From NCBI GenBank assembly GCA_015200025.1, contig CP054186.1, positions 1,364,001-1,428,000 on the forward strand: DNA of 64,000 nucleotides, in the 5' to 3' direction. The stretch is from Phycisphaeraceae bacterium. GTDB lineage: Bacteria > Planctomycetota > Phycisphaerae > Phycisphaerales > UBA1924. The notes under the pieces are model-generated. The model saw only the letters and a program-made list of their open reading frames with translations, searched no databases and was not told where the DNA came from. This document shows, piece after piece, positions 18,650 to 26,784 of the stretch. Numbering within the stretch: the stretch's first letter is position 1; the number at the start of each line of letters is the position of its first letter. Made by a program: the position numbers and the translations under genes.

Positions 18650-20347
18650 ATGTCGAACACCCAGAGCGTGAAGTCGATCCAGTTCAGCCCGCTGGCGGGC
18701 CCGGCGATGGAGCCGCCGGTAATCACGTCGGCGAGTCCGGTGGTGATCGGGCGGTCGGGGCAGGCGGACGTGAGGCTGCTGGACGACACGGTGTCGCGGC
18801 GTCATGCGCAGGTGTCGCTGCGTGCGGACACGTGGACGATCACGGACCTTGAGAGCCGGCACGGGACGTCGCTCAACGGGGTGGTGCTGCCCCCCAACGA
18901 GCCGGCGCCGATCCGAGAGGGGGACCTGGTGGCGATCGGGCCGTGGACGTTCATGGTCCGGGCCGGGGGGTCGAGGCAGGGGACGAGCTTCCTGACCACG
19001 AGCGACGACGTGGCGTCTGGCCCGCGGGTGGAGCGGGTGCCGGAGGCGGAGCTGTCGATCCGGGCGCAGGCGAGGCTGGACCTGTTGACGGAGAGCGCGG
19101 CGACGATCTCGGCGGCACGGACGGAGCCGGCGCTGGCGGAGGCGGTGCTGGGGTCGGCGGTGGCGGGGACGGGGTTCGGGCGGGCGGCGTTCCTGAGGCA
19201 GGTGGGCGGGGCGGACGAGGTTGAGTTGGTGGCGTTCCGCACGCCGACGCGGGGTGGGATGTCGCTGGGCGGGGGGCCCCCCGAGGTGTCGCGGTCGCTG
19301 ATCCGGGCGGCGTCGGAGGGGCAGATCGTCCGGATGGAGGCGGACAGCCCGGTGAACTTCGGGCAGAGCATCGTGCAGCTGGGGATCCACTCGGCGCTGT
19401 GCGCGCCGGTGATCGTGGGGGAGAGGCCGGCGGGGTTCATCTACCTCGACGCGAGGAACAGCGAGTCGCAGGTGCACCAGGACGCGGCGGCGTTCTGCCA
19501 GGCGCTGGCGCGGATCGCGGGGATGGCGCTGGCGAACCTGCGGTCGGCGGAGATCGACCGCCGACGACAGGAGCTGGAGCGCGACATCGAGGACGCGCAC
19601 GAGGCGCAGCAGCGGCTCATGCCCCCGACGCGCGGGGCGCTCGGTCGGATCAGGTACGCGATGCGCTCGATCCCGGGACGCCTCGTGGCGGGCGACCTGT
19701 TCGATATCTTCAGGCTCGACGAGCGGCGGGTCGGGGTGTTCCTGGGCGACGTCTCGGGCAAGGGCGTGGGGGCGGCGATGCTCATGGCCACGGCGCAGGC
19801 GCACCTGAACGTCTCGCTGCGGCAGTACGGGGACCCCGCGGCGGCGCTGACGGCGGCGAACCGCTACATCAGCCAGCACTGCGAGGACGGGAAGTTCATC
19901 TCGCTGTGGATCGGGGTGATCGAGCCGCGCGAGGACGGGTCGGCGGGGCTGCGCTTCGTGGACGCGGGGCACGGGCACTGGCTGAGCCGGCCCGGGGGCG
20001 GGACGCCGGTGAGCGTCTCGTCGCGTGGGGGGATCCCCATCGGCGTCGAGGACGGGTTCGAGTACGAGGCCGAGGAATTGGTGCTGCCCCCGGGTTCGAG
20101 GCTCGTGGTCTACAGCGACGGGGTGGTCGAGCAGCAGGCGCCGTCGGGGGACCAGTTCGGGCTCGAGCGCGCGGTGGCGGCGTTGAACGCGGTCACCTCG
20201 GCGGAGCACGACGTGGAGGCGTTGGTGCAGGCGGTGGCGGAGTTCGCCTTCCCGCCGCCGATCTCGGGGGTGAGCCCCAGGCCCGTGCTCGAACGGTCGT
20301 CGCACCTGGCGGACGACGTGACGGTGGCGTCGATCGAGCTGGCGTGA
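18650..20347 (+). CDS. FHA-GAF-PP2C phosphatase
   Basis: A 565-residue signalling protein. An FHA phosphothreonine-binding domain occupies about residues 30-100, with the conserved GR, SRRH and NG residues (VIGRSGQ, VSRRHAQ, SLNGVV). A GAF-like domain follows at about 145-305. A SpoIIE/RsbU-type PP2C domain runs from about 335 to the end, with AGDLFDIF, GDVSGKG, YSDGVVE and ADDVT. This suggests a phosphatase recruited to a Ser/Thr-kinase phosphorylated partner. The start at 18650 (MSNTQ) has only a GGCGGA-like Shine-Dalgarno. It is the second PP2C in the window, and neither is next to a kinase gene. Confidence 0.87.
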   Translation: MSNTQSVKSIQFSPLAGPAMEPPVITSASPVVIGRSGQADVRLLDDTVSRRHAQVSLRADTWTITDLESRHGTSLNGVVLPPNEPAPIREGDLVAIGPWTFMVRAGGSRQGTSFLTTSDDVASGPRVERVPEAELSIRAQARLDLLTESAATISAARTEPALAEAVLGSAVAGTGFGRAAFLRQVGGADEVELVAFRTPTRGGMSLGGGPPEVSRSLIRAASEGQIVRMEADSPVNFGQSIVQLGIHSALCAPVIVGERPAGFIYLDARNSESQVHQDAAAFCQALARIAGMALANLRSAEIDRRRQELERDIEDAHEAQQRLMPPTRGALGRIRYAMRSIPGRLVAGDLFDIFRLDERRVGVFLGDVSGKGVGAAMLMATAQAHLNVSLRQYGDPAAALTAANRYISQHCEDGKFISLWIGVIEPREDGSAGLRFVDAGHGHWLSRPGGGTPVSVSSRGGIPIGVEDGFEYEAEELVLPPGSRLVVYSDGVVEQQAPSGDQFGLERAVAALNAVTSAEHDVEALVQAVAEFAFPPPISGVSPRPVLERSSHLADDVTVASIELA

Positions 20348-20384
20348 GGGCCGTGGCGTGCCCGGCCGGTGCGGGCGGGGGTGG

Positions 20385-20390
20385 TACACT
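20385..20390 (+). promoter_or_regulatory. -10-like element for the ABC permease
   Basis: TGGTACACT forms an extended -10 (TGn plus TACACT) ending 9 nt before the ATG at 20400. No Shine-Dalgarno lies between, as expected for a leaderless message. Confidence 0.4.
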
Positions 20391-20399
20391 CTGCCCCGC

Positions 20400-22139
20400 A
20401 TGATCCGGCGGATGATGGAACAAGCCCGGGCGCCGTTGTGGCAGTACGCGATCCTGATCGTGGTGCTGCTGCTCTTGGGCGTGTTCCTGGTGTACCCGGT
20501 CGTGCTGATGGTCAAGGGCGGGTTGGCGTCGGACGTGGCGAGCGGCTCGGGGTTCACGCTCCGGCACGTGCGGGCGGTGTTCGAGGACCCCATCCAGGTG
20601 CGGGCGCTGACCAACTCGGCGCTGATCGCGGCGACGACGACGACGCTGTGCGTGATGATCGCGCTCCCGCTGGCGGTGCTCTCGGCGGGGTACCGGTTCC
20701 CGGGGAAGAAGTTTTTCAACGCGGCGATCCTGGTCCCGATGATTCTGCCGCCGTTCGTCGGGGCGATCGGGGTCCGGGCGATCCTGGGGCGAGAGGGGGC
20801 GGTGTCGGCGCTGCTGGGGGCGGACATCGACATCCTGGGCGAGGCGAAGTTCTGGGGCGTGGTCGGGGTGCAGGCGTTGTCGCTGTACCCGATTATTTTC
20901 CTGAACGCGACGGCGTCGCTGGCGAACCTGGACCCGGCGCTGGACGAGGCGGCGGAGAACCTCGGGGCGTCGTGGGGCCGGCGGTTCCGGCGGATCACGA
21001 TGCCGCTGATCCGCCCGGGGCTGTTCGCGGGGGCGACGATCGTGTTCATCTGGTCGTTCACGGAGCTGGGCACGCCGCTGATGTTCGACTATTACGACGC
21101 GGCGCCGGTTCGGATTTTCTGGGGGCTCAAGGAGGTCGAGACGTCGGCCGAGCCGTACGCGTTGACGCTGGTGATGCTGGCCTCGGCGATCGTGATCTAC
21201 GGGCTGGGGAAGTTCGTGTTCGGGGGCCGCGGGCACGCGATGTACTCGAAGGCCAGCCGCGCGGGCGGGGAGCGTGAGATGGGCCCGCGGGCCCGGTGGG
21301 CGGCGACGGGGGCGTTCGCGCTGGTGCTGGGGCTGGCGGTGACCCCGCACCTGGGCGTGGTGCTCTCGAGCGTGGCGGCGCCCGGGCAGTGGTACCGCTC
21401 GGCGGTCCCGACGGCGTTCACCGCGTCGCACTACCAGCAGGCGCTCTCGGCGCCGGACGCCTTCGGCTCGATCGTCAACAGCCTGAAACTCTCGGCGGCG
21501 GCGATGACGCTCGACCTGGCGCTGGGCGTGACCATCGCGTACCTGATCGTGCGGACAAGGATCGTCGGACGCGGGCTGCTCGACGCCCTGTGCATGATGC
21601 CGCTGGCGGTGCCCGGGCTGGTGATGGCGTTCGGGTACGTGGCGATGAGCGTGCGGTGGCCCTTCGGGAAGGAGGGCCCGCTGGGCGACCTGGCGTCGGT
21701 CATGTCGCCCGACCCCAACCCGGTGCCGTTCCTGATCGTGGCGTACGCGGTGCGGCGGCTGCCGTACATCGTGCGGAGCGCGGTGGCGGGGCTCGAGCAG
21801 ACCTCGGGCGAGCTGGAGGAGGCGGCGATCAATCTCGGTTCGTCGCGGCTCTACGCCGTGAGGCGGGTGATCCTGCCCCTGATCGCGGCAAACCTGATCG
21901 CGGGCGGGCTGCTGGTGTTCAGCTTCTCGATGCTGGAGGTGTCGGACTCGCTGCTCCTGGCGCAGCAGCCGGAGGACTACCCCTTCACCCGCGCGATCTT
22001 CGCCTTTTCGGAGCGTCTGGGCGACGGGCCGTACATCGCCTCGGCCATGGGTGTGTGGGGGATGGCGCTGCTGACGGTGACGCTGTTCGCGGCGTCGTCG
22101 CTCTTGGGGAAGAAGCTGGGGAGTATTTTCAGGGTCTAG
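20400..22139 (+). CDS. Fused double ABC permease (iron(III)/thiamine/phosphonate importer type)
   Basis: A 579-residue inner-membrane protein made of two BPD-type permease halves, with about 12 predicted helices. Each half has its own EAA ATPase-contact loop: ENLGASWGRRFRRITMPLIR and INLGSSRLYAVRRVILPLI. This layout matches FbpB-, ThiP- and PhnU-like permeases that import ferric iron, thiamine or 2-aminoethylphosphonate. Neither an ATPase nor a solute-binding protein gene is adjacent, so the rest of the transporter must be encoded elsewhere. The start could also be ATG at 20412 (MMEQ), which has GGCGG upstream. The substrate is undetermined. Confidence 0.85.
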   Translation: MIRRMMEQARAPLWQYAILIVVLLLLGVFLVYPVVLMVKGGLASDVASGSGFTLRHVRAVFEDPIQVRALTNSALIAATTTTLCVMIALPLAVLSAGYRFPGKKFFNAAILVPMILPPFVGAIGVRAILGREGAVSALLGADIDILGEAKFWGVVGVQALSLYPIIFLNATASLANLDPALDEAAENLGASWGRRFRRITMPLIRPGLFAGATIVFIWSFTELGTPLMFDYYDAAPVRIFWGLKEVETSAEPYALTLVMLASAIVIYGLGKFVFGGRGHAMYSKASRAGGEREMGPRARWAATGAFALVLGLAVTPHLGVVLSSVAAPGQWYRSAVPTAFTASHYQQALSAPDAFGSIVNSLKLSAAAMTLDLALGVTIAYLIVRTRIVGRGLLDALCMMPLAVPGLVMAFGYVAMSVRWPFGKEGPLGDLASVMSPDPNPVPFLIVAYAVRRLPYIVRSAVAGLEQTSGELEEAAINLGSSRLYAVRRVILPLIAANLIAGGLLVFSFSMLEVSDSLLLAQQPEDYPFTRAIFAFSERLGDGPYIASAMGVWGMALLTVTLFAASSLLGKKLGSIFRV

Positions 22140-22171
22140 GCCCCGGCGCCGGGGGGATTCCGCGCGCGGGG

Positions 22172-22177
22172 TAGGAT
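22172..22177 (+). promoter_or_regulatory. -10-like element for pdxA
   Basis: TAGGAT ends 6 nt before the pdxA ATG. A GGTGGG stretch overlaps the gap, so either a leaderless start or a short Shine-Dalgarno leader is possible. Confidence 0.3.
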
Positions 22178-22183
22178 GGTGGG

Positions 22184-23215
22184 ATGTCGGCCCCACACGA
22201 CCAACAGGCGACGCACCGGCCGCGGATCGCGGTGACCCTGGGCGATCCCGGCGGGATCGGGCCCGAGGTCGTGGCCCGCGCGCTGGCGGACCCAGGGGTG
22301 CGCGACGCGGCGCGGTGGGTGGTGCTGGGGCACGAGGGCTCGTGGCGGCGGGCGCTCGCGATGGTCGGCGCGGGGGAGGACCCTCCCGGGATCGAGTTCG
22401 TCGGCGAAAGGCTCGGGCGGGGCGTGAGGTACGGATCGATGTCGCCCGACCCGCCGGCCTCGCCCGACGCGGGCTCGGGCGAGTGCTCGTTCCGCGCCGT
22501 CGAGGACGCGGCGGCGATGGCGCGGCTGACGGAGGGAGACCCACGGCGCGTGCGGGCGATCGTGACGGGGCCGATCAGCAAGGCGGCGTGGTCGATGGCC
22601 GGGCACGGCGAGCACCCGGGGCACACGGAACTGCTCGGGTCGCTGCTGGGCGCGGCTCGCGTGGGGATGCTCTTCCACGTTCCGGCGGCGGGGCGGTGGT
22701 CGGCGCTGAACGTCATGCTGGCGACGGTGCACGTGCCGCTGACTGAGGTGCCCGGGCTGTTGACGGAGGAGGGCGTGAGGTGGGCGATCGAGTCTGGGGC
22801 GCGGTGGTGCGAGGGGATCGGGGTGGCGGGGCCCAGGGTCGCGGTGTGCGGGCTCAACCCGCACGCGGGTGAGGGGGGGCTGCTCGGCGAAGAAGACGCG
22901 AGGATCATCGGGCCCGCGATCGCGGCGGCGCGAGCGGATGGGGTTGATGTTTCGGGCCCCTGGCCGGGCGACACGGTCTTTACGCGAGCCTACTCGGGCG
23001 CGTTTGACCTGGTGGTCGCGATGTACCACGACCAAGGGCTGATCCCGGTGAAACTCATCGGGTGGGACCGCGCCGTGAACGTGACGGTGGGCTTGCCCGT
23101 GCCCAGAACAAGCCCGGATCACGGGACGGCGTTCGACCTCGCGTGGCGCGGAACGGCGAACCCGGGGAGCATGGCGTCGGCGATGCGCCTCGCGGCGAGG
23201 CTGGCGCGGACATGA
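22184..23215 (+). CDS. pdxA: 4-hydroxythreonine-4-phosphate dehydrogenase
   Basis: A 343-residue cytosolic NAD(P)-dependent enzyme of the DXP-dependent pyridoxal 5'-phosphate pathway. It oxidises 4-phosphohydroxy-L-threonine, and the product decarboxylates before condensing with DXP through PdxJ. The signature GDPGGIGPE opens the protein. TGPISKAAW lies near residues 126-134, LNPHAGEGG carries one metal His, and MYHDQGLIPVK carries another. The C-terminal PRTSPDHGTAFD is conserved. The length is as expected. It follows the ABC permease on the same strand after a GC-rich palindrome; no other pdx gene is nearby. Confidence 0.95.
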   Translation: MSAPHDQQATHRPRIAVTLGDPGGIGPEVVARALADPGVRDAARWVVLGHEGSWRRALAMVGAGEDPPGIEFVGERLGRGVRYGSMSPDPPASPDAGSGECSFRAVEDAAAMARLTEGDPRRVRAIVTGPISKAAWSMAGHGEHPGHTELLGSLLGAARVGMLFHVPAAGRWSALNVMLATVHVPLTEVPGLLTEEGVRWAIESGARWCEGIGVAGPRVAVCGLNPHAGEGGLLGEEDARIIGPAIAAARADGVDVSGPWPGDTVFTRAYSGAFDLVVAMYHDQGLIPVKLIGWDRAVNVTVGLPVPRTSPDHGTAFDLAWRGTANPGSMASAMRLAARLART

Positions 23216-23518
23216 TCTCGCGGCGCACCACTGGAACTCCCCAGCAAACAGCGTCGTGAGCGTCTCGTGCTCGGTGTCGTGGACGGAAACGGGTTGGTAG
23301 CGGCCCTTGCGACGGGGACGGTTGACCGGGCATAGACGTGCCGGCCCTGTATCAGGCGGAGACGTTGGCGGCCCGGGTCGCGTCGTGTTTCGATATTCTA
23401 TAAACATTCTGAGCGGGGGACGGGTCTGATTATTTTCATGTCAAGGGCTTGCCTCCCCCCCCCCCCCCCCCCCCCCCCACCGTTGTATGTTCTGAGCATC
23501 CCTTGGAAGGAGGTTTGC
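23216..23518 (+). other. Intergenic region carrying AT-rich patches and the C24 tract
   Basis: 303 bases between pdxA and the Cys-rich exported gene. Two AT-rich patches (about 23391-23408 with TATTCT and TATAAA, and 23428-23440) stand out from the GC-rich background and may hold the promoter. The C24 homopolymer and a GGAAGGAGG Shine-Dalgarno follow. No convincing gene was found on either strand in the first 180 bases. Confidence 0.5.
23455..23478 (+). repeat. C24 homopolymer upstream of the Cys-rich exported gene
   Basis: Twenty-four uninterrupted C, 40 nt before the start codon at 23519. TTGCCT immediately precedes it and TATGTT follows 7 nt after it, but the gap between those two (31 nt) is too long for a normal promoter. 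It is the longest homopolymer seen in the window and is likely unstable in replication. Confidence 0.9.
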
Positions 23519-24448
23519 ATGATTACGATGGGGATGCTGAGGATTGGTATGGTGGGCATGGTCGCTGCGGCCTCGTGCACGGTGGCGCAGCCGGGGGGCG
23601 GGAGTGGAAGCGGGGGTGGGGACGAAGGGCCGTGGGATCGGATTTCGGCTGCCGGTGCGCTGGCGGGGACACTGCCGGCGGAGGGCGTGGCGCACGGGTT
23701 TGTGGACAGCAACGGCCGGCTGTGGTACGTCGCGGACGACGGGGAACCCGAGGCCGTGGACGTGGGCGGGGTGAAGGTGATGTACGCGGCGCCGGTGTGG
23801 TGGGGCCCCGACGGCTCGGCGACGCTGTTCAGCGATGATCCCGCGGCTTCACCGACGGGAGCACCCGTCTCCGTGTCGGTGGCGTCGTCGGCGGTGGTGA
23901 TGGAGGTTGTCGGGCCGTGGTACCAGGGGTACGTGGTGGGGCTGTTGATCGACTCGTCGTTCGAGAGCGGCGGGCTGTCGGGCGGGGTCGAGGCGTTCGA
24001 CGGGTGGGCGCTCGCGGCGGACCTGACGCACGGGAAAGAGTTGGCCGAGATGCTGGGGAGCGGGGACGAGAGCCCGGGCGTGCCGGCGATGTCGTACGAT
24101 CCGTCCATGGACGCGTGCGTGCAGGCGTGTCTTCAACAATACCGCGATGACCTGGACGCGGCGAGGGATTGGTACGCCCACTCGTTGGCGGCATACTGCG
24201 GGTGGCGGACCATGATCGGGATTGGAGTCACGGGATGCGTTGGAACACTTCGGGCCAAGGTGTGTAAAGCCAGAGGCTTATGGGTGCCCGCGTTGTGCTG
24301 CGTTGTTGGTGGGGCGACATCCGGCCTGACCGTGGTACATGGTTGTGCGTATACCTATCATACTCTGTACTCGAATATGTTGCGGGATGCGCACCGTCGC
24401 TTTCGCCGCTGCCTCGAATCCTGCGGCGTGATCCTGTTTGAAGTCTAG
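23519..24448 (+). CDS. Exported Cys-rich protein of unknown function
   Basis: A 309-residue protein with a signal peptide (MITMGMLRIGMVGMVAAAS, then CTVAQPGGG). It may be a lipoprotein, though the Cys context AAASC is only lipobox-like. The first ~190 residues are Gly/Asp-rich and look beta-structured. The last ~110 hold most of the cysteines, including CX3C pairs (CVQAC near 200, CLESC near the end) and a CC, with a Gly-rich hydrophobic stretch between them. The start has an excellent GGAAGGAGG Shine-Dalgarno; codons further upstream run into the C24 tract as poly-Pro. From about 24.2 kb the DNA is noticeably more AT-rich. I do not recognise the family. Confidence 0.65.
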   Translation: MITMGMLRIGMVGMVAAASCTVAQPGGGSGSGGGDEGPWDRISAAGALAGTLPAEGVAHGFVDSNGRLWYVADDGEPEAVDVGGVKVMYAAPVWWGPDGSATLFSDDPAASPTGAPVSVSVASSAVVMEVVGPWYQGYVVGLLIDSSFESGGLSGGVEAFDGWALAADLTHGKELAEMLGSGDESPGVPAMSYDPSMDACVQACLQQYRDDLDAARDWYAHSLAAYCGWRTMIGIGVTGCVGTLRAKVCKARGLWVPALCCVVGGATSGLTVVHGCAYTYHTLYSNMLRDAHRRFRRCLESCGVILFEV

Positions 24449-24908
24449 AGCGCGGGAACTTGGGCCTTGGCTCTTGTGGGAGTACCCCACGGGCCGACGG
24501 CGATCCTGGGCTCCGAGCCTGCTCAGGATCGGGCTGGCGCTGCTCCTCGCATTGCTATCGGCTTACTTGTTACTTTTCTTGTTCCCGCCGCCGCTGAGGT
24601 GGAAGGATGTGCTGGGTACGATCTTTGCGGCCCTCAACTGGCTGGCATGCACGTCGGCATTCCTTATGGTGGCGTACTATGGCCTTCGGTACTGGGCGAC
24701 GGCGATGGCGCGACGGGCGGAGCGTGTCGAGTATTTATGCTGCCCGTGGTGTTTCTACGACCTGCGTGGATCGGTCGGCGTCCACGGAGCGGAGCAAGGT
24801 CCTCTCGAGCGTGTGGTGTGCCCGGAGTGTGGGTCGAGTGTGACGAGAAGCGATATCGACCGGTTCTGGTCGGCGGTGATCGATGATGTAAAGGCGGATC
24901 GATGGTGA
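24438..24908 (+). CDS. Two-helix membrane protein with C-terminal zinc ribbon
   Basis: A 156-residue protein with two hydrophobic segments (about 30-52 and 60-85) followed by a cytoplasmic zinc-ribbon-like tail. CPWCFYDLRGS and CPECGSS supply two CxxC knuckles. This layout (CxxC-x-YDLRG ... CPECG) is common in planctomycete membrane proteins of unknown role. It starts at a TTG inside the end of the preceding Cys-rich gene (11-nt overlap), so translation is probably coupled; no independent Shine-Dalgarno is seen. A role in the function of the upstream exported protein is inference from the overlap. Confidence 0.65.
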   Translation: MKSRARELGPWLLWEYPTGRRRSWAPSLLRIGLALLLALLSAYLLLFLFPPPLRWKDVLGTIFAALNWLACTSAFLMVAYYGLRYWATAMARRAERVEYLCCPWCFYDLRGSVGVHGAEQGPLERVVCPECGSSVTRSDIDRFWSAVIDDVKADRW

Positions 24909-24941
24909 GTCGTTTACAACTCATTACTGGTGCTTTCAACC

Positions 24942-25646
24942 TTACTGCGGCCTCGTTCGCGATGGCGCGGCCTCGGCGAGGGCCACCGCGCGGGCCGGGG
25001 ACGGCGGGGTGTCGCCGGCGGGCGTGAAGAAACGCGGGTCGTACGCGGCGGTCAGCGTCAGCTCATAATCCGAGAACAGGATGAACGAGCGGGTGTAGTG
25101 CGCGAGCCGCTCCTCACGCCGGCCACGCTTGAATACGTCGAGGTACAGCTCGCTCGACGGGCAGAACTGCTCGGGGGCGACACGCGGCTGGGAGAGGTAC
25201 CCCTGCAGCGGGATCGTCCAGTAGAGCACCTGTTGGTTGTATTGAAAGCCCATGCCGGCGTTGCGGAACGCGGGCGTGCTCTTGGGGTCGGCGAAGAAAG
25301 GGAGCCATCCCTTCTGGTCGTTGGCGTAGGCGTGGGTGATCTGGGCGGCGTTGCGGATGTGGGCGCGGCAGGCCAGGGCGGCCGAGGCCTTGCGGGCGCC
25401 CCGGAGCCCGACGACCGCCAGCGAGATCAGCGCCGCGACGATCGCGACGACGACGAGGACCTCGATGAGCGTGAAACCCTTGCCCGGGCAGCGGCTGTGG
25501 GCACGGCACCGGAGCGGATGATCGCGGGACAGAGTGGCTGGGACCGAACGGCTGGATCGAGTGGTACGAGATGAGGGGGTGGGAGTAGGAATGGAGGTGG
25601 GGGTGGGGGTGGGGGTGGGCGGGGTGTGGAGAAGTCGGTCGATCAT
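24942..25646 (-). CDS. Type II pseudopilin-like protein
   Basis: A 234-residue protein with the prepilin motif CPGKGFTLIEVLVVVAIVAAL, including Glu+5. A Thr/Pro repeat leader precedes it (PTPTPTPTSIPTPTP), encoded by the G-rich DNA at 25.57-25.62 kb. The C-terminal globular part is short compared with DUF1559 pseudopilins and lacks the late DG motif. The start at 25646 (MIDRLL) has GGAAAG upstream; other in-frame Met codons occur at 25661 and 25670. It is divergent from the small Cys-rich gene and their promoter regions overlap, so both could be affected by the C10 tract between them. Confidence 0.8.
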   Translation of the reverse strand: MIDRLLHTPPTPTPTPTSIPTPTPSSRTTRSSRSVPATLSRDHPLRCRAHSRCPGKGFTLIEVLVVVAIVAALISLAVVGLRGARKASAALACRAHIRNAAQITHAYANDQKGWLPFFADPKSTPAFRNAGMGFQYNQQVLYWTIPLQGYLSQPRVAPEQFCPSSELYLDVFKRGRREERLAHYTRSFILFSDYELTLTAAYDPRFFTPAGDTPPSPARAVALAEAAPSRTRPQ

Positions 25647-25676
25647 GATATCTTTCCACATGATGCACATTCCGGC

Positions 25677-25702
25677 TTGACAGTCTACCCCCCCCCCATA
25701 AT
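25677..25702 (+). promoter_or_regulatory. Promoter with a C10 homopolymer as spacer
   Basis: A perfect -35 TTGACA (25677-25682) and a near-perfect -10 CATAAT (25697-25702) flank a 14-nt gap filled mainly by C10. Bacterial sigma-70 promoters favour about 17 nt, so the tract length would set promoter strength. Shine-Dalgarno GGAAGGAGG and ATG 25729 follow at normal distance. Confidence 0.7.
25688..25697 (+). repeat. C10 homopolymer in promoter spacer
   Basis: Ten consecutive C between the -35 and -10 elements of the 25729 gene; the last C also forms the first base of the -10. Confidence 0.85.
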
Positions 25703-25728
25703 GCAACATCACCCGGAAGGAGGTTGCC

Positions 25729-25986
25729 ATGAAGATCGAAGGACGGTGGCTGGCGGCGGGCGTGCTGATCGCGGGCGGCGCGGTGATGATGGCGATGTCG
25801 GCGTCGTGGTACAACACCTGCAGCGGGCTGACGCACGACAACAATTCGACGTGCAGTGCGGAGCCGTGCAAGCGGTGCTGCCAGGTCTGTTGCACGCACT
25901 TTAATGGGGGGAGCTGGGACGCCGTGTGCGCGTCGCTCAAATGCAGCCAGCTGCCCGCGGTGTGTCCGGCCCCGCCGGCGCCATAA
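25729..25986 (+). CDS. Small exported Cys-rich protein
   Basis: An 85-residue protein with an N-terminal hydrophobic segment (about 8-25) acting as signal peptide or anchor. The mature part of about 60 residues contains ten Cys, including CKRCCQVCC, and ends Pro-rich. The spacing suggests a disulfide-bonded or metal-binding mini-protein. It has the same Shine-Dalgarno block (GGAAGGAGGTT) as the exported Cys-rich gene at 23519 and also lies behind a poly-C tract, so the two may be co-regulated. It resembles no toxin, bacteriocin or metallothionein family that I can name. It is followed 24 nt later by a membrane-anchored gene. Confidence 0.7.
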   Translation: MKIEGRWLAAGVLIAGGAVMMAMSASWYNTCSGLTHDNNSTCSAEPCKRCCQVCCTHFNGGSWDAVCASLKCSQLPAVCPAPPAP

Positions 25987-26010
25987 AGGTCTGATTTCGA
26001 GACTGATTGG

Positions 26011-26715
26011 ATGCGCATGAACGAGATGAAGACGTGGTTGTTGGTGTCCTTGATCGTAACCATGAGCGTGACCGCTGGAGTGGTAGCGTGGCGGCGCGGA
26101 GAGGCGAAGGTGACTCCGCCCCGAATCGGGATTGAATCCACGCGGGACACGTCGGGATACCTTGACCCCGAGAATCTCGAGGCGCTCAAAGAGCTGATCC
26201 CGCCGAAGACACGGGAAGACCTCGAAGGGATATTTCGTGATCAATCAGTTCCTCCGGAACAAGTACGCTTTCTTCTTATCTATTCCGCGATGCCGGACCG
26301 TTTCTCGGGGGATCCGCGGGAGATCGAGCCGTTCGTGAGGTGGGTCGAGGAGGGGGTGGTGAGGGGGGCGGGGGCGGAGATCCCCGACGACGACCCTCAC
26401 CGCGAATCGCGCGCGATCGGCAGCATGTGGCAGATGGGCATCGCCGAGGCGGTCGTGGGGCTGTCGGCGGACCACCGCCGGCGGATGCTCGAGCAGATCC
26501 GGCGATGGTCGACGCACGACGACGACGACCTCCAGGGGCACGGGCTGTTCTACCTCTGGGTGCTCAAGGAGAAGGGGGAGACGCTGCCCGCGTGGCACGA
26601 GCGCTGGCTGGCCGACGGGCTCAAGAACGAGTACTGGGCGACGAAAATCGAGGTCGGGAAGAAGAGCATCGAGCGGGCCCGAGCGTTGCGGAAGGGCACG
26701 CCGCTGGAGCGGTAG
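26011..26715 (+). CDS. Membrane-anchored protein of unknown function
   Basis: A 234-residue protein with one N-terminal transmembrane segment (about 7-26) and an all-helical soluble part. Acidic and Arg-rich helices carry blocks such as LKELIPPKTREDLEGIF and HRRRMLEQIRRWSTHDDDD. There are no cysteines in the soluble part and no recognisable motif. It starts 24 nt after the small Cys-rich gene and ends 69 nt before the MauE-like gene, so the three probably form one transcript. Its role is unknown; a chaperone or partner for the small Cys-rich protein is only a guess from the operon. Confidence 0.65.
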   Translation: MRMNEMKTWLLVSLIVTMSVTAGVVAWRRGEAKVTPPRIGIESTRDTSGYLDPENLEALKELIPPKTREDLEGIFRDQSVPPEQVRFLLIYSAMPDRFSGDPREIEPFVRWVEEGVVRGAGAEIPDDDPHRESRAIGSMWQMGIAEAVVGLSADHRRRMLEQIRRWSTHDDDDLQGHGLFYLWVLKEKGETLPAWHERWLADGLKNEYWATKIEVGKKSIERARALRKGTPLER

Positions 26716-26716
26716 C

Positions 26717-26756
26717 GGCCGGGGGTGGGGCCGGGGGTGGGGGCGGGGGTGGGGAC
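26717..26756 (+). repeat. G-rich tract, quadruplex-prone
   Basis: Six G4-G5 runs separated by T, C or CC, directly after the stop at 26715 and before the MauE-like gene's Shine-Dalgarno. The G-run spacing fits a G-quadruplex in the transcript. Confidence 0.6.
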
Positions 26757-26784
26757 AGGCGAGCGATCCGAAAGGAGCGGCGTG

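Noticed and set aside
16662..18671. A 669-codon frame on the plus strand, Gly/Asp/Val-rich
   Set aside because: Antisense to the nucleotide-sugar dehydrogenase and the pseudopilin; typical high-GC antisense shadow.
20400..22139. Specific naming of the permease as iron (FbpB), thiamine (ThiP) or phosphonate transporter
   Set aside because: No ATPase or binding protein gene is adjacent and the two permease halves fit all three families.
22141..22154. Palindrome CCCCGGCGCCGGGG after the ABC permease gene, considered as a terminator
   Set aside because: No loop and no U tract; it is a GC-rich palindrome that would not form a stable hairpin of the usual kind.
23216..23407. A short minus-strand peptide reading after pdxA that looks almost protein-like
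   Set aside because: It continues into pdxA antisense and has no start signal or recognisable family. It could be a gene remnant, but evidence is too weak.
25570..25622. GTGGGG repeats at the pseudopilin start considered as a CRISPR-like or direct repeat array
   Set aside because: Repeat units are only 6 bp, there are no spacers, and the stretch encodes the Thr/Pro leader of the pseudopilin.
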